Assembly: GCA_903869185.1 (NCBI GenBank)
Contig: CAIPYC010000026.1
Span: forward strand, 1 to 33,681
Length of the DNA stretch: 33,681 bases
Reading direction: 5' to 3'
Origin: an uncultured cyanobacterium
Lineage (GTDB): Bacteria; Cyanobacteriota; Cyanobacteriia; Cyanobacteriales; Microcystaceae
Part shown: positions 1 to 9,007 of the stretch, one piece after another
Layout of the letters: every line of letters begins with the position of its first letter
Numbering within the stretch: the stretch's first letter is position 1
Notes under the pieces: generated by a model
What the model saw: only the letters and a program-made list of their open reading frames with translations
What the model was told of the DNA's origin: nothing
Database searches by the model: none
Position numbers and translations under genes: made by a program

Positions 1-288
1 AGATAAAACCCAAAAAGAAATGGCTCAACTATGGGAAGGACAAATAAGTGCCAGAACTATTTGTAGAGCTCTTATGAAAATTGGTTTTACTCGAAAAAAA
101 AGACTTATGGGTACCAAGAACGAGACGAACTAAAGAGGGAAAATTTTCTTAAAGTCCTAGATGAAATTAGTCCAGAAAATATTGTCTATATTGACGAATC
201 TGGAATGGTAGGATATTCTTTATTATTTGTAGTAAATAAACCATCTATAGTTCTAGAGAGTTACTTGACTTGTACTGAGGTGAATTGA
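1..288 (+). mobile_element. IS630-family transposase remnant (frameshifted, truncated)
   Basis: Two pieces of an IS630/Tc1-type transposase are readable in different frames. The first (from base 2) reads QLWEGQISARTICRALMKIG, the helix-turn-helix end. The second contains YQERDELKRENFLKVL and then VYIDESGM (ending at base 207), matching the block around a catalytic Asp of the DDE triad. The frames change at an A8 run (94-101); one extra A would join them into KKTYGYQERDE. After 207 the frame continues to a stop at 286-288 but no longer resembles a transposase, and the rest of the DDE domain is absent. Some IS630 elements use programmed frameshifting at A runs, so the shift alone need not be decay, but the missing C-terminus means this copy is dead. 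The element also extends off the left edge. Confidence 0.75.
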
Positions 289-428
289 TAGTCTGAGGCT
301 CTTTGGCTTGGGTGATCTATTAGTTCAAATAGTGCTTCCGGCAGGATTTGAAAGAGTTGATAGAATAAATTATTTGTTCTTATGTAGATAACTGTATTTT
401 ATCAGCATACTCTACAATCAGCTAAATT
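289..428. other. Non-coding stretch, nothing recognised
   Basis: About 140 bases between the transposase remnant and the end of csaB. No recognisable gene, terminator hairpin or insertion-sequence terminal repeat was seen. A short in-frame stretch (LRLFGLGDLLVQIVLPAG) occurs but matches nothing I know. This may be debris from the element's decay. Confidence 0.4.
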
Positions 429-1469
429 CTAGTTATGACAACCTAAGAGCAATTCCCTGTGACATAGAGCCTGTTGACGAAAAGATTCTCTTTCCTGTTG
501 GCTTAAAGGTTGCCCATCAAAATAGCACTTTAGCCAAGTTTGAGCAATCTGTTCTGGAGATGAAGGGATTTGGGATATTTTCCAGCCCGGAATTTTAGCC
601 TGTTGCATCAATTGATCGACCTTGGGATCATAGCTAAGAGCAAAGGTAATAGCTCCTTCTGCAGCAGCCATAATGAGACTGTGAAGGCGCATTCCAATGA
701 GCATATCTACATGCTGAAAAATCCCCTTGAGTTGTTTTGGATCCTGTAATTGAATGATTTCATGGGGTACATCAAGAAGCGCGGAGACACTTTGGGCTAT
801 TGTTAAATCTTGAGAAGCTTGAAAAGGAACTAGTAAAATATTGGTTGTACTTGCTTGGCCAAACAAATTCAGGGCTTTGGCCAGATTTGTCAGCTTCTGC
901 TGATTGAGATCGTTGTGCGGACGAAGATTAACTGCTACTTTTTTTCCTGCAAAAGAAGAAAAGTTCTCCATTGGTAAGCTCTCTAATGCCCAGACAGGAT
1001 CAGGTGCGATTAGAGATTCTATATCCCAATTGGAGAGAAGTTCAGATGAAGCTATATCTCGAACACTTATAGCAGAGACATTCTTAAGAACAGACTTGCT
1101 AACTAGGCGAATTAAAGAATGATTAAGAGGTCCAATTCCTTGAGCCCAGGCGATGGTATAAAGCCCTAATTGGCTACTTAAAGTCATAATCGCACAATAG
1201 TAGAGAGGGCTGTTTATACTACTTACATCCTGAAGCAGACTACCTCCACCCCATATGAAACAGTTGGACTGTTTAAGCGCTGCCAATATCTTTTGGGGAG
1301 AACGACTGTGGCAAGTCTCAACCTGATGAAGTTGAGCAGTTTCTATAGGGTTATTGGATAAGACAATGGGCTTTAGTTGTGGTGGCAACATTTGCAGTAA
1401 GGAAGTTAAAAGTGCTTCATCTCCTGCATTGCCCATACCGTAATAACCACAAATGACAGCTTTTTTCAT
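429..1469 (-). CDS. csaB: Polysaccharide pyruvyl transferase CsaB
   Basis: A 346-residue cytoplasmic protein of the polysaccharide pyruvyl transferase family (PF04230), which transfers pyruvate from phosphoenolpyruvate to a sugar of a cell-wall or surface polymer. The N-terminus has the family signature GYYGMGNAGDEALL (about residues 8-21), followed by WGGGSLLQD (about 73-81) and the AWAQGIGPL block (about 108-116). Near the C-terminus is MLIGMRLHSLIMAAAEG, the conserved arginine-histidine region. Full family length with an ATG start at 1467-1469. It is divergent from the membrane glycosyltransferase at 1592 across a 122-base gap, fitting a surface-polysaccharide neighbourhood. In Bacillus CsaB pyruvylation anchors SLH-domain proteins; the acceptor here cannot be told from sequence. 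Confidence 0.9.
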   Translation of the reverse strand: MKKAVICGYYGMGNAGDEALLTSLLQMLPPQLKPIVLSNNPIETAQLHQVETCHSRSPQKILAALKQSNCFIWGGGSLLQDVSSINSPLYYCAIMTLSSQLGLYTIAWAQGIGPLNHSLIRLVSKSVLKNVSAISVRDIASSELLSNWDIESLIAPDPVWALESLPMENFSSFAGKKVAVNLRPHNDLNQQKLTNLAKALNLFGQASTTNILLVPFQASQDLTIAQSVSALLDVPHEIIQLQDPKQLKGIFQHVDMLIGMRLHSLIMAAAEGAITFALSYDPKVDQLMQQAKIPGWKISQIPSSPEQIAQTWLKCYFDGQPLSQQERESFRQQALCHRELLLGCHN

Positions 1470-1591
1470 TGTCTAATTTTTTAAAAATTCTTTCTAATCA
1501 TCTTAAAACCTGGTTACAGTTGTCAAGCTCATTTCTGACTATAGACATTTATATGCTAAATCTTAGAAAGAATAACTAAAATCAAATTAAT

Positions 1592-3067
1592 ATGACAAGA
1601 GGCAACAATACAATATTTAATACAAAACTTTTCCAGGATCTCAATTTTTATTTTGTAATATTCATTATCCTGGTTTTCGTTGGTTTGTTTAACCATTCTA
1701 TGTGGAGAGATGAATTAAACGGTTGGCTCATAGCAAGAGATACACAATCTTGGTCTGAATTTTTTAATGCTGTCAAATATGAAGGACATCCTCTGCTTTG
1801 GTATCTATGTCTGTCCTTTTTGAACAAATTGAGCCATGATCCGGTGTTGATGAAAATATTTCATTTTTTTCTTTCAATTACTAGTATTTATTTATTTTTA
1901 AAATATGCACCTTTTAAAAAAATAGAACGAGTTTTATTTATTTTTGGCTATTTGCCAATTTATGAATATTCCTTAATTAGCCGTAATTACATGATAGGGA
2001 TCCTATTCTTGATGATCTTTTTAGTGATACATAGCTTGAGAAAACATGATTATGTATTACAAATGCTCATTTTAGCGATTCTAGCTAATACAAATGCCTA
2101 TTGCCTGTTGATCAGCCTGGCTTTGGCTATAACCACAATTTTAGAATCCAAGCCAAAAAAAGAAATATTCAAAGCTTTGCTGATATATTTGGCAGCGATA
2201 TTCCTCTCGCTCTATACATTGATTCCCCCAAGCGATAGTAACTTGCAAGGAGGAGCCAATCAATGGTTTTGGCATTTTGATTGGTACCGCCTAGCACAGT
2301 CGATTACCAGAATTTGGAATGCTTATGTGATGATTCTGGTCCCAGGTGATGGCAAGATCTTGGATGTAACTGGTTTTTCATTTTTATCCTTGGGATTGCT
2401 GGCTTTTGTTATAAAAATTCTTTACACAAAACGTTATGCTCTTTTTTTCTACATTTTTGCCAGTTCAGAAATCTTACTTTTCACCTATCTTAAGTTTCTG
2501 GGTTCACCACGACACTATGGAATGCTTTATATCATTTTGATTACTTCTCTTTGGTTGGCCCAAACAGAAGGAAATATCAACAATAAACCAATACGCTATC
2601 AACGTACTTTCATTTTGATTATTTTAATTGCTCAGGTCCTTGCTGGTATAGTTGCCTATGGAAGGGATTTAACTCTCCCCTTTTCCGCTAGTAGAGATAC
2701 AGCTAACTATATTAGGAATCACAAATTGGAAAACTACACTATAGTTGGCAGTGAAGATTTCGCTATATCCCCTATCTCTGGCTATCTTGGTAAAAAAATT
2801 TACTATCCAGAAATCAAAAACTACGGCAGTTATGTTCTCTTCAATGGGCATAGAAAAATAGTAGATGATTTAGAAGTTGTCAAACAGGCTTCGGATTTAA
2901 TCAAAAACAAACAAGATAAAATTTTACTGATTCTCAACCATAACATTGGGGTAAATACAAAACAAGACGATATCACAATAGAACTAATTGAAAAATTCAA
3001 CGATTCTTTGATATCAAATGAACAGTATTATTTATATTTAATAAAGCATGAAAAATATACTCAATAA
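1592..3067 (+). CDS. GT-C-like integral membrane glycosyltransferase (putative)
   Basis: A 491-residue polytopic membrane protein with roughly ten hydrophobic segments. After the first membrane segment comes MWRDELNGWLIARD (about residues 37-50). This resembles the acidic first-loop motif of GT-C enzymes, which use lipid-linked sugars. The following EGHPLLWYL matches the HPP/HPPL-type block of the PMT/ArnT relatives. The C-terminal ~120 residues are soluble. Substrate is unknown. The last 20 bases overlap the start of the next gene, and the three genes 1592-6040 form one overlapping unit. Base composition is very AT-rich, as often seen in polysaccharide loci. I am confident of the membrane-enzyme class but not of a specific function. 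Confidence 0.7.
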   Translation: MTRGNNTIFNTKLFQDLNFYFVIFIILVFVGLFNHSMWRDELNGWLIARDTQSWSEFFNAVKYEGHPLLWYLCLSFLNKLSHDPVLMKIFHFFLSITSIYLFLKYAPFKKIERVLFIFGYLPIYEYSLISRNYMIGILFLMIFLVIHSLRKHDYVLQMLILAILANTNAYCLLISLALAITTILESKPKKEIFKALLIYLAAIFLSLYTLIPPSDSNLQGGANQWFWHFDWYRLAQSITRIWNAYVMILVPGDGKILDVTGFSFLSLGLLAFVIKILYTKRYALFFYIFASSEILLFTYLKFLGSPRHYGMLYIILITSLWLAQTEGNINNKPIRYQRTFILIILIAQVLAGIVAYGRDLTLPFSASRDTANYIRNHKLENYTIVGSEDFAISPISGYLGKKIYYPEIKNYGSYVLFNGHRKIVDDLEVVKQASDLIKNKQDKILLILNHNIGVNTKQDDITIELIEKFNDSLISNEQYYLYLIKHEKYTQ

Positions 3068-4586
3068 ACCAGAATTGTTTTTGACTGTTGCAGCATTATT
3101 TCTCTATCTTATTAACTTGGGTAATGTGGCGCTTAGGGATTGGGATGAAGGTTACTATGCAACCGTTGGTAGAGATATGTATTGGTCAAACAACTGGCTC
3201 TATCCCAGTTATTTAGGTGAGCCATTTTTGCTCAAACCTCCCTTGTTGTTTTGGCTGATCAATATCAGTTATCACTTTGGCGGGGTCAATGATTTGACTA
3301 GTCGCTTGCCTGCAAGTTTACTTAGCGGACTTGCTGTGCCTTTAATCTATTGTTTGGCTAGAGAAATTTTACCTCAAAAAAGAATGGCTCTTTGGAGTGC
3401 TATTGTCTATCTCACTCTATTACCTTTGGTGCGACATGATAGATTGGCGATGCTTGATGGAATCACTAATACATTTTTGATTTTTTCTCTATTTACCTTA
3501 GTTAAGGGCAAACAGAAAAAACCCTGGTTATTTGGAGTCGGTCTAGGATTGGGAATGATTGCCTTAACCAAGGGAGCTCTCGTTCTTTTATTTATATTGA
3601 TTTTGTTGGTTTTTCTGATTTGGGATAGACAACTTAAAATATTATTGAATCCCTATTTTATTGCCGGGATAATCATTGGATTCGCGCCTGCATGTATTTG
3701 GTATATTCTCCAATATCTTCATTACGGTCAGACTTTTATTGATGTACATTTTGCATCTCAAGTTGTAGATAGAGTAACTAAAAACTTTGAAGGACATCAA
3801 CAGCCTATTTGGTATTATTTCCTAGAATTAGTTAAATATAGTGTGCCTTGGCTACTGTTTCTACCTGGAAGTATTTTATATGCTAAAGACTCATTGGACA
3901 AAAGCTGGGCTAAATTGGGGTTAATTGGATTTGTTTTATATTTATCCATGGTTTCCTTGATGCAAAGCAAGCTGCCATGGTACATCATACCTCTTTATCC
4001 TTTTATATCTCTCCTGGTAGGAGCTTATTTGGAAACTTTTGCTAGAAATTCACCTAAAAAGGCAACAAAAGTTATCAGTTTATTGCTTTATTTGCTGAGT
4101 TTTCTTACTATTGTTGGATTGATTTATTTATTAATTAAGGGACTACAAATCTATTTAATTATTTTGGCAATTGTACTGTCTATAGCTTTTGGCTTTGCTG
4201 CAAAAAAATTAAAGGACAACCCTGTCCAATCGATTGTTCTATTAGCTGGAGGTATGTATTTGGGTTTAACCCTGTTGATGTTTTCTTCATCTTGGCTATG
4301 GGAACTCAAGGAGGCTTTTCCTGTTAAACCAGTAGCTCAGTTAATCTTGAACAATACTCCAGCCAAGGAGATAATATATAGTTCTTTTGCCTATAATAGA
4401 CCTAGCCTAGATTATTACAGTCAGCATAAAGTCGAGGTTCAAGAAATCTCAGTCCTCAAAAAGATAGTAGAAAGTGATACAATTAGTTATCTTTTGGTGA
4501 CGCCCTCAGTTTTAAAAGAGCTCAACTTGTATAAAGGTAGCGAATTGGGAATTGCTGAGGGTTTTATACTCTGGAAAACTAAATGA
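3048..4586 (+). CDS. ArnT/PMT-family (GT39-like) membrane glycosyltransferase
   Basis: A 512-residue polytopic membrane protein of the dolichyl-phosphate-mannose/undecaprenyl-phosphate sugar transferase group. The first periplasmic loop carries RDWDEGYYATVGRDM (about residues 27-41), with the catalytic-type Asp-Glu pair. KPPLLFWL (about 63-70) is the usual follow-on motif. LTSRLPASL (about 82-90) is also family-typical. These enzymes move a sugar from a polyprenyl-phosphate carrier to lipid, protein or polysaccharide at the outer face of the cytoplasmic membrane. The ATG at 3048 overlaps the upstream gene by 20 bases and the stop overlaps the next ATG as ATGA at 4583-4586, so translation is probably coupled. 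The acceptor is not deducible. Confidence 0.85.
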   Translation: MKNILNKPELFLTVAALFLYLINLGNVALRDWDEGYYATVGRDMYWSNNWLYPSYLGEPFLLKPPLLFWLINISYHFGGVNDLTSRLPASLLSGLAVPLIYCLAREILPQKRMALWSAIVYLTLLPLVRHDRLAMLDGITNTFLIFSLFTLVKGKQKKPWLFGVGLGLGMIALTKGALVLLFILILLVFLIWDRQLKILLNPYFIAGIIIGFAPACIWYILQYLHYGQTFIDVHFASQVVDRVTKNFEGHQQPIWYYFLELVKYSVPWLLFLPGSILYAKDSLDKSWAKLGLIGFVLYLSMVSLMQSKLPWYIIPLYPFISLLVGAYLETFARNSPKKATKVISLLLYLLSFLTIVGLIYLLIKGLQIYLIILAIVLSIAFGFAAKKLKDNPVQSIVLLAGGMYLGLTLLMFSSSWLWELKEAFPVKPVAQLILNNTPAKEIIYSSFAYNRPSLDYYSQHKVEVQEISVLKKIVESDTISYLLVTPSVLKELNLYKGSELGIAEGFILWKTK

Positions 4587-6040
4587 AAATACCCCGTCAG
4601 ATTCTTGTTATTCTCTCTGTTTTGGTTTGTTTTATATTTATTATTATTTTGTTTGGTAGTTTCCAGGAAGAGCAAATACAAGGCGATCTTGAGCTATATC
4701 AATCTAATCTTCTTCTTCAAGCATCTGAGTATAAATTTAATGATTCAAAATCTGATCAAATTTCCTATTTACGCCAATCTCTCTTTGGTAAAGATCTCTA
4801 TAAGTCCACAGCTAAACAATATCAAGATGCGATAGATAATAATCTTAAAACCAGAAATAAAACAGAAAAAACAGATTTAAAAGATAATTTACAAAGTACT
4901 GATAAGTTGTATCTTTCTTTGGGTATATTAGAATCCCAACAAGGAAAAACCCAACAGGCAAACTATAATTGGAACAAGATTAACGATAATAAAAAATATT
5001 CAAAGTTAGTACGAGATCTCTCTGATTTAAAAAATACTGACAAGTTTATAGAACTTGAAAAGGAAATTAATACAAATCTCAAAGGTTGGTTTCGTTATTC
5101 AGCTCTGAGATCTCTGTACTTAAAACAAAACCGCACTCAAGATATAAAATTACTGGAAATCCAAGAACAGCAAGAGTCCCAAAATGCTCTAGTCAAGCTT
5201 ATATTTGTTTCAATAATGCCAATATTGGGAATAATATTTGGTGTTGTGATCTTGTTGGTTTTGATCGTCCAATGGATCAAAAACGGAACTGAATCATTAT
5301 TGAGTCCTGTTAACTATTCCACTTGGAAAATATCCTGGAATTGGGAAACTGTTTTGCAGGTATTTGTAGTTGGTTTTTTCCTACTCAGTCAAGCAGTTGT
5401 CTATCTGGTTGGACCCTTACTCTTAAAAGTATTCAGCTCCTCTCTAGCGCCGTCTTACGATTTACTCTTGCAATCTATCAAGGTTTTGATCACTTATTTC
5501 CTGATGGCAACATCTGGACTAATCATTCTATACTTATCCCTTAAACCCTTTTTTCCTTTAGATAATGAACTGTTTAAGTTTGATTTAAAAGGCAATTGGT
5601 TCTGGCAAGGAATAGGCGGATATTTGGTTGCACTACCTTTGGTTGTGTTGATCTCTTTGCTCAATCAACAAATTTGGCATGGACAAGGTGGCAGTAATCC
5701 CCTGTTATTTTTGGCAATAGAGGCGCAAAATGGTTGGGTGATTTTTATATTTTTTATTACCGCTGCTTTAGCCGCTCCCTTCTATGAAGAAATTCTCTTT
5801 CGGGGATTTCTTTTACCTTCTTTGACTGCTTATATCTCGAGTAGACAAGCAATTGTTTTGAGCGCTGTTATCTTTGCCTTTGCCCATCTAAACCTCTCTG
5901 AAGTATTGCCCTTGAGCGTATTGGGTATAATTTTGGGCTTTGTCTATCAGCGCAGTCGCAATCTGCTATCATCCATGCTGCTTCATAGTCTTTGGAATTC
6001 AGGAACGCTCTTGAGTCTTTTTCTTTTAGGCAACAGTTGA
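4583..6040 (+). CDS. CPBP-family intramembrane glutamic protease with long N-terminal extension
   Basis: A 485-residue protein. The C-terminal half is a CPBP/Abi (Rce1-like, PF02517) membrane domain with EEILFRG (E402, E403, R407), FAFAHLNL and a terminal HSLWN motif, the three catalytic blocks. The N-terminal ~210 residues start with one membrane segment (about 8-25) followed by a lysine-rich soluble region with tetratricopeptide-like helical character. That part likely lies outside the membrane. Cyanobacterial CPBP proteins with such extensions are common, and roles include protein processing or quality control. The start is the ATGA overlap with the preceding glycosyltransferase, arguing for co-expression with the polysaccharide genes. 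Only three bases separate its stop from the convergent PHP gene. Confidence 0.87.
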   Translation: MKIPRQILVILSVLVCFIFIIILFGSFQEEQIQGDLELYQSNLLLQASEYKFNDSKSDQISYLRQSLFGKDLYKSTAKQYQDAIDNNLKTRNKTEKTDLKDNLQSTDKLYLSLGILESQQGKTQQANYNWNKINDNKKYSKLVRDLSDLKNTDKFIELEKEINTNLKGWFRYSALRSLYLKQNRTQDIKLLEIQEQQESQNALVKLIFVSIMPILGIIFGVVILLVLIVQWIKNGTESLLSPVNYSTWKISWNWETVLQVFVVGFFLLSQAVVYLVGPLLLKVFSSSLAPSYDLLLQSIKVLITYFLMATSGLIILYLSLKPFFPLDNELFKFDLKGNWFWQGIGGYLVALPLVVLISLLNQQIWHGQGGSNPLLFLAIEAQNGWVIFIFFITAALAAPFYEEILFRGFLLPSLTAYISSRQAIVLSAVIFAFAHLNLSEVLPLSVLGIILGFVYQRSRNLLSSMLLHSLWNSGTLLSLFLLGNS

Positions 6041-6043
6041 ATT

Positions 6044-6721
6044 TTAAATCCTTTGAAGTAAACTAAGTCCATGTGAGTCAGTACCACAAGTATTAAAAAG
6101 ATTGTACTTTTTGGTTAAGTCTATTACCAGCTCGGTTTCTTTTACACTTGATCGCCAAGGCTTAGGATTATCGTAGGCATAGAATGTTTCTACCCCATCG
6201 ATACCGAGCTTACTACAGGCGGCTATGAGCTCTTCAACGGGATAGTTATAGCGAGCAGGATGTGCTAGTACTGCCAGTCCTCCAGCTGCGTGAATATTCT
6301 CTATGACTCTAGAAATCATTGCCACTCCCCCTTGAGCTTTTTCTCCCTGCAAATAGGGTATTAAGGCTTCATGGGTTGGAGAAAAACCATAAGCCAAAAT
6401 ATGAACTTCGAGATCGATCAATTGGGCTGTGATTTCCAAACCAGTCCAGAAAAATGGCAGATCAAGATAATCTCTTGCTGTCAAGTAATTTTTCACAAAC
6501 AAGGAAGCTGATACACTATGGTGATCAGTTATAGCTAGACCCTTTAGCCCAATATTGATTGCCTGCTCAATTAACTGTATTGGCTCCAATTTACCATCAG
6601 AGAATATGGTATGCATATGAAAATTGTAGAACCTCGGACAGCTCAAGAGAGCTAGCTGACTCCATACCCGTTTAAGTTCAGCAGTATCTTCTGTTGGCGA
6701 CTTTGGCAAGCTAGCAGACAA
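6044..6721 (-). CDS. PHP-domain metal-dependent phosphoesterase
   Basis: A 225-residue protein of the polymerase-and-histidinol-phosphatase superfamily. Metal-binding motifs are present in order: FHMHTIFSDG (HMH at residues 35-37), ITDHHS (about 64-69), VLAHPARY in the middle, and CGTDSHG close to the C-terminus. The closest known biochemical class is the TrpH/YciV group (3',5'-nucleotide or 5'-end RNA phosphoesterases), but this copy is shorter than YciV and lacks other domains, so the substrate is open. The N-terminal ~30 residues before the first motif are polar and could be a start-site extension. It is convergent with the CPBP gene with a three-base gap. Confidence 0.85.
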   Translation of the reverse strand: MSASLPKSPTEDTAELKRVWSQLALLSCPRFYNFHMHTIFSDGKLEPIQLIEQAINIGLKGLAITDHHSVSASLFVKNYLTARDYLDLPFFWTGLEITAQLIDLEVHILAYGFSPTHEALIPYLQGEKAQGGVAMISRVIENIHAAGGLAVLAHPARYNYPVEELIAACSKLGIDGVETFYAYDNPKPWRSSVKETELVIDLTKKYNLFNTCGTDSHGLSLLQRI

Positions 6722-6777
6722 GGTTATCCATGATTGTCATTATGATTACTACTGTAGATTGTTAGAAGATAGTAAAT

Positions 6778-7194
6778 TCAGAATATTTCGGTCATTTTCG
6801 TTTCCAAAATCTCAATAAGTTCATCCAAATTATTTGGCGATGAGACTTTAGAGAAATCAACTTCGTAGTAAATCAGATCAATTTCGCCCTTACCAATTGC
6901 AATTATAACGATTTCTTCATTTGATTTGTATCCATCCAAAATCCCCAAGATCTCTTGTATTTTGGAATCTACCTTCTGGTTGAGTGTTTCCAAAGCCTCT
7001 CTGGTACAACGAACAAAGTGAGGCCTTGGCAGTAGATCGATGCCCAGAAAATCTTTGGTTTCCCCCCACTCCTTTCTTAGGGAGAGGGTTAAATCTGTCA
7101 AATCTGACTTATTCTCCCGAACGAATCGATTTAACTTGCGTTTTTGATTTGAGATAATCACAGACAAAATCTCCAAATTATTGCTAAGAGACAA
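6778..7194 (-). CDS. Conserved hypothetical protein, start uncertain
   Basis: The reading frame is open from 7317 down to 6778 (179 codons). The first ~27 codons lie antisense to the start of cobU and look like chance coding. No ATG exists between there and the clearly protein-like region. The best in-frame start I find is TTG at 7192-7194, giving about 138 residues; other possibilities are TTG at about 7174 and GTG at about 7161. The product is mixed alpha/beta and charged, with NQKRKLNRFVRENKSDL and LSLRKEWGETKDFLGIDLLP as its most distinctive segments. No signal peptide or membrane helix. I do not recognise the family. It probably shares the small divergent promoter region with cobU. Confidence 0.55.
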   Translation of the reverse strand: MSLSNNLEILSVIISNQKRKLNRFVRENKSDLTDLTLSLRKEWGETKDFLGIDLLPRPHFVRCTREALETLNQKVDSKIQEILGILDGYKSNEEIVIIAIGKGEIDLIYYEVDFSKVSSPNNLDELIEILETKMTEIF

Positions 7195-7239
7195 CTCTAT
7201 ATGATAACTATGAAGTGTTCTCTTTAAACAAGTTAGGTG

Positions 7240-7788
7240 ATGAATCGCAAAATTACTTTGGTCAGCGGGCCTGCACGCAGTGGAAAAAGCCGATGGGCTG
7301 AGCATTTGGCTAGTCAAACAGGCGATAAGGTAATCTATTTAGCTACAGGTTATAGAGATCCTCAGGATACGGAATGGTGTGAAAGAATCTCTAAACATCA
7401 GCAGCGTCGATCTGCCCTCTGGACGACCACAGAAGAGATGTATGATATCTGTTCGGTAATTCGTGAGTGCGATCCTTCCTGTTGCCTGTTGCTGGATTCA
7501 TTAGGCTCTTGGGTAGCTAATTTGCTGGAAAAGGACGAACACAGCTGGCAGGAGAGCGTTGGTATTTTTCTGGAAACTCTCCAGCAGTGCCAGGCAAGAA
7601 TAATTCTAGTAGCTGAAGAAACAGGCTGGGGTGTTGTGCCAGCTTATTTGCTTGGGAGATCATTTAGAGATCGTTTAGGTGATTTGGTACTAAAAACAAG
7701 TCCAGTATGTGATGTGGTCTATCTGGTCGCAGCAGGCTTCATTCTCAACCTAAGTGAGCTGGGAAAACCATTAATAACCCAACTCTAG
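7240..7788 (+). CDS. cobU: Bifunctional adenosylcobinamide kinase / adenosylcobinamide-phosphate guanylyltransferase
   Basis: About 182 residues, full length for CobU. It phosphorylates adenosylcobinamide and then transfers GMP to it, a late nucleotide-loop step of (pseudo)cobalamin synthesis. The P-loop GPARSGKSRW lies near residues 10-19 and is followed by AEHLA and VIYLATG, both CobU-typical. LLLDSLGSWVANLL carries the Walker-B-like block and ILVAEETGWGVVP the other signature. GTG at 7237 directly precedes ATG at 7240; the AGG at 7235-7237, just upstream, favours the ATG. No other cobalamin genes are in the window. The 3' end overlaps the convergent kinase gene by 18 bases. Confidence 0.92.
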   Translation: MNRKITLVSGPARSGKSRWAEHLASQTGDKVIYLATGYRDPQDTEWCERISKHQQRRSALWTTTEEMYDICSVIRECDPSCCLLLDSLGSWVANLLEKDEHSWQESVGIFLETLQQCQARIILVAEETGWGVVPAYLLGRSFRDRLGDLVLKTSPVCDVVYLVAAGFILNLSELGKPLITQL

Positions 7789-9000
7789 TGCTTCATCCAA
7801 GATACTTAGATTATCTATAGGACTGAAGCCGCCCATTTCTACTGACATGGCTAAACCCAATAAAGAAATCTCGGGTGAGAATTTTTGACTATCTCCCAAA
7901 TTCATAGTTAAAAAAGGACAACAAAAAAGTGCCGATTTTAAATATTCTTTCCAGTCTTCTTCTAGTTCATTGTTTTTTTGGAGTAACTCTACTAGAGGCT
8001 TGAGAACATTTTCTATTTTAGATTGAAGAAAACTTAATCTAAGCGTAGATGGTGCGAAATTATGCTGAATCTCAATGGTATCAGACTGGATCTGCCAATA
8101 TATAGTAAGATTTTTGGCTATTTCAACAGGATAATACATCCAGATAGCAAATATATTGTGAAATAGAGGTTTGGTCAGATCTAAAAAGGGTGAATGACGC
8201 CCAGCAAAGGCAGGATCAAAATAAATTAGCTGATCTTTTGTTTGCTCATAAAAGACATTTCCATTGTGAGCATCACCATGACCTATGATTGATAAGATAT
8301 CTTTTTTATTAGTTGGATCTAGCTGTTGGGTTGCCCTATAAACTAAATCTTCAAGAGTATCAGGAAATATCCGACCATTGATTATCCATTTGAATCGGCA
8401 GAGATCATTGTAATTAATACTCAAACCAGGTAATCTAATATCGGCATTTTTATAAAATTGTTGAAATCTTCCTCCAGTCAAACGATGATAAAACAGTTGA
8501 TGAATCGGCGAGCGACTATGTTCTTCTGGTGAAATAGTTTGTAAACTTTTTTGGTAAAGATGCCAGAGATAAATATCTGCCTCATTTTGAACTCTGGCTA
8601 TTTTCTCTATATTTGAGGTTGGTTCATTTTCTAATTCCCAAACAATATTAAAAAGAGAAGGATACTCAAAGTAATCATAAATTAAAAGCTGTTTTCCCCA
8701 TTGGCTAGAGCGATAAATTGGTTGAATTATAGGATAACCTGCCTCAGCGAGAATACTGGAATTATAGTATTCATTGACAATGCTCTCTGGTTCTATGTGA
8801 GTTTTAAAAAAGAGCTTACGTCCTTCTTTGGTAATCAGAAAACCATTGATAGAATTTAGAGAGACAGCTAGAGGCCTTACCTGAACCCTATCGATATCAA
8901 AGGGTACAAAGCTGCTAAAAAAAATCTTGAGTTTCTCGTTGGCCGCTTCGTTATCGAGGAACTGGAGAGATTGGATCTCTTGTAGGATCTTGTCTGACAA
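7771..9000 (-). CDS. APH-fold small-molecule kinase (phosphotransferase family)
   Basis: A 409-residue soluble protein with the aminoglycoside/choline-kinase fold. K66 in LFFKTHIEPES is the ATP lysine, with E77 as its partner. HGDAHNGN (residues 241-248) supplies the catalytic Asp243 and Asn248. IYFDPAFAG (259-267) has the metal-binding Asp262. All catalytic residues are intact. The C-terminal ~130 residues are helical and not recognised. It lies 7 bases downstream of the HisD-like gene on the same strand, so the two are probably one transcript. Family members phosphorylate hydroxyls of antibiotics, choline, sugars or amino acids; the substrate here is unknown and antibiotic resistance should not be assumed. 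Confidence 0.75.
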   Translation of the reverse strand: MSDKILQEIQSLQFLDNEAANEKLKIFFSSFVPFDIDRVQVRPLAVSLNSINGFLITKEGRKLFFKTHIEPESIVNEYYNSSILAEAGYPIIQPIYRSSQWGKQLLIYDYFEYPSLFNIVWELENEPTSNIEKIARVQNEADIYLWHLYQKSLQTISPEEHSRSPIHQLFYHRLTGGRFQQFYKNADIRLPGLSINYNDLCRFKWIINGRIFPDTLEDLVYRATQQLDPTNKKDILSIIGHGDAHNGNVFYEQTKDQLIYFDPAFAGRHSPFLDLTKPLFHNIFAIWMYYPVEIAKNLTIYWQIQSDTIEIQHNFAPSTLRLSFLQSKIENVLKPLVELLQKNNELEEDWKEYLKSALFCCPFLTMNLGDSQKFSPEISLLGLAMSVEMGGFSPIDNLSILDEALELGY

Positions 9001-9007
9001 AATTCCC

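Noticed and set aside
7195-7317. N-terminal extension of the hypothetical protein antisense to cobU
   Set aside because: It mirrors the conserved CobU P-loop region, so its coding is a by-product of the cobU sequence.
7771-9000. Antibiotic resistance gene (aminoglycoside phosphotransferase)
   Set aside because: Only the general fold and catalytic residues match; context with a HisD-like enzyme suggests metabolism.
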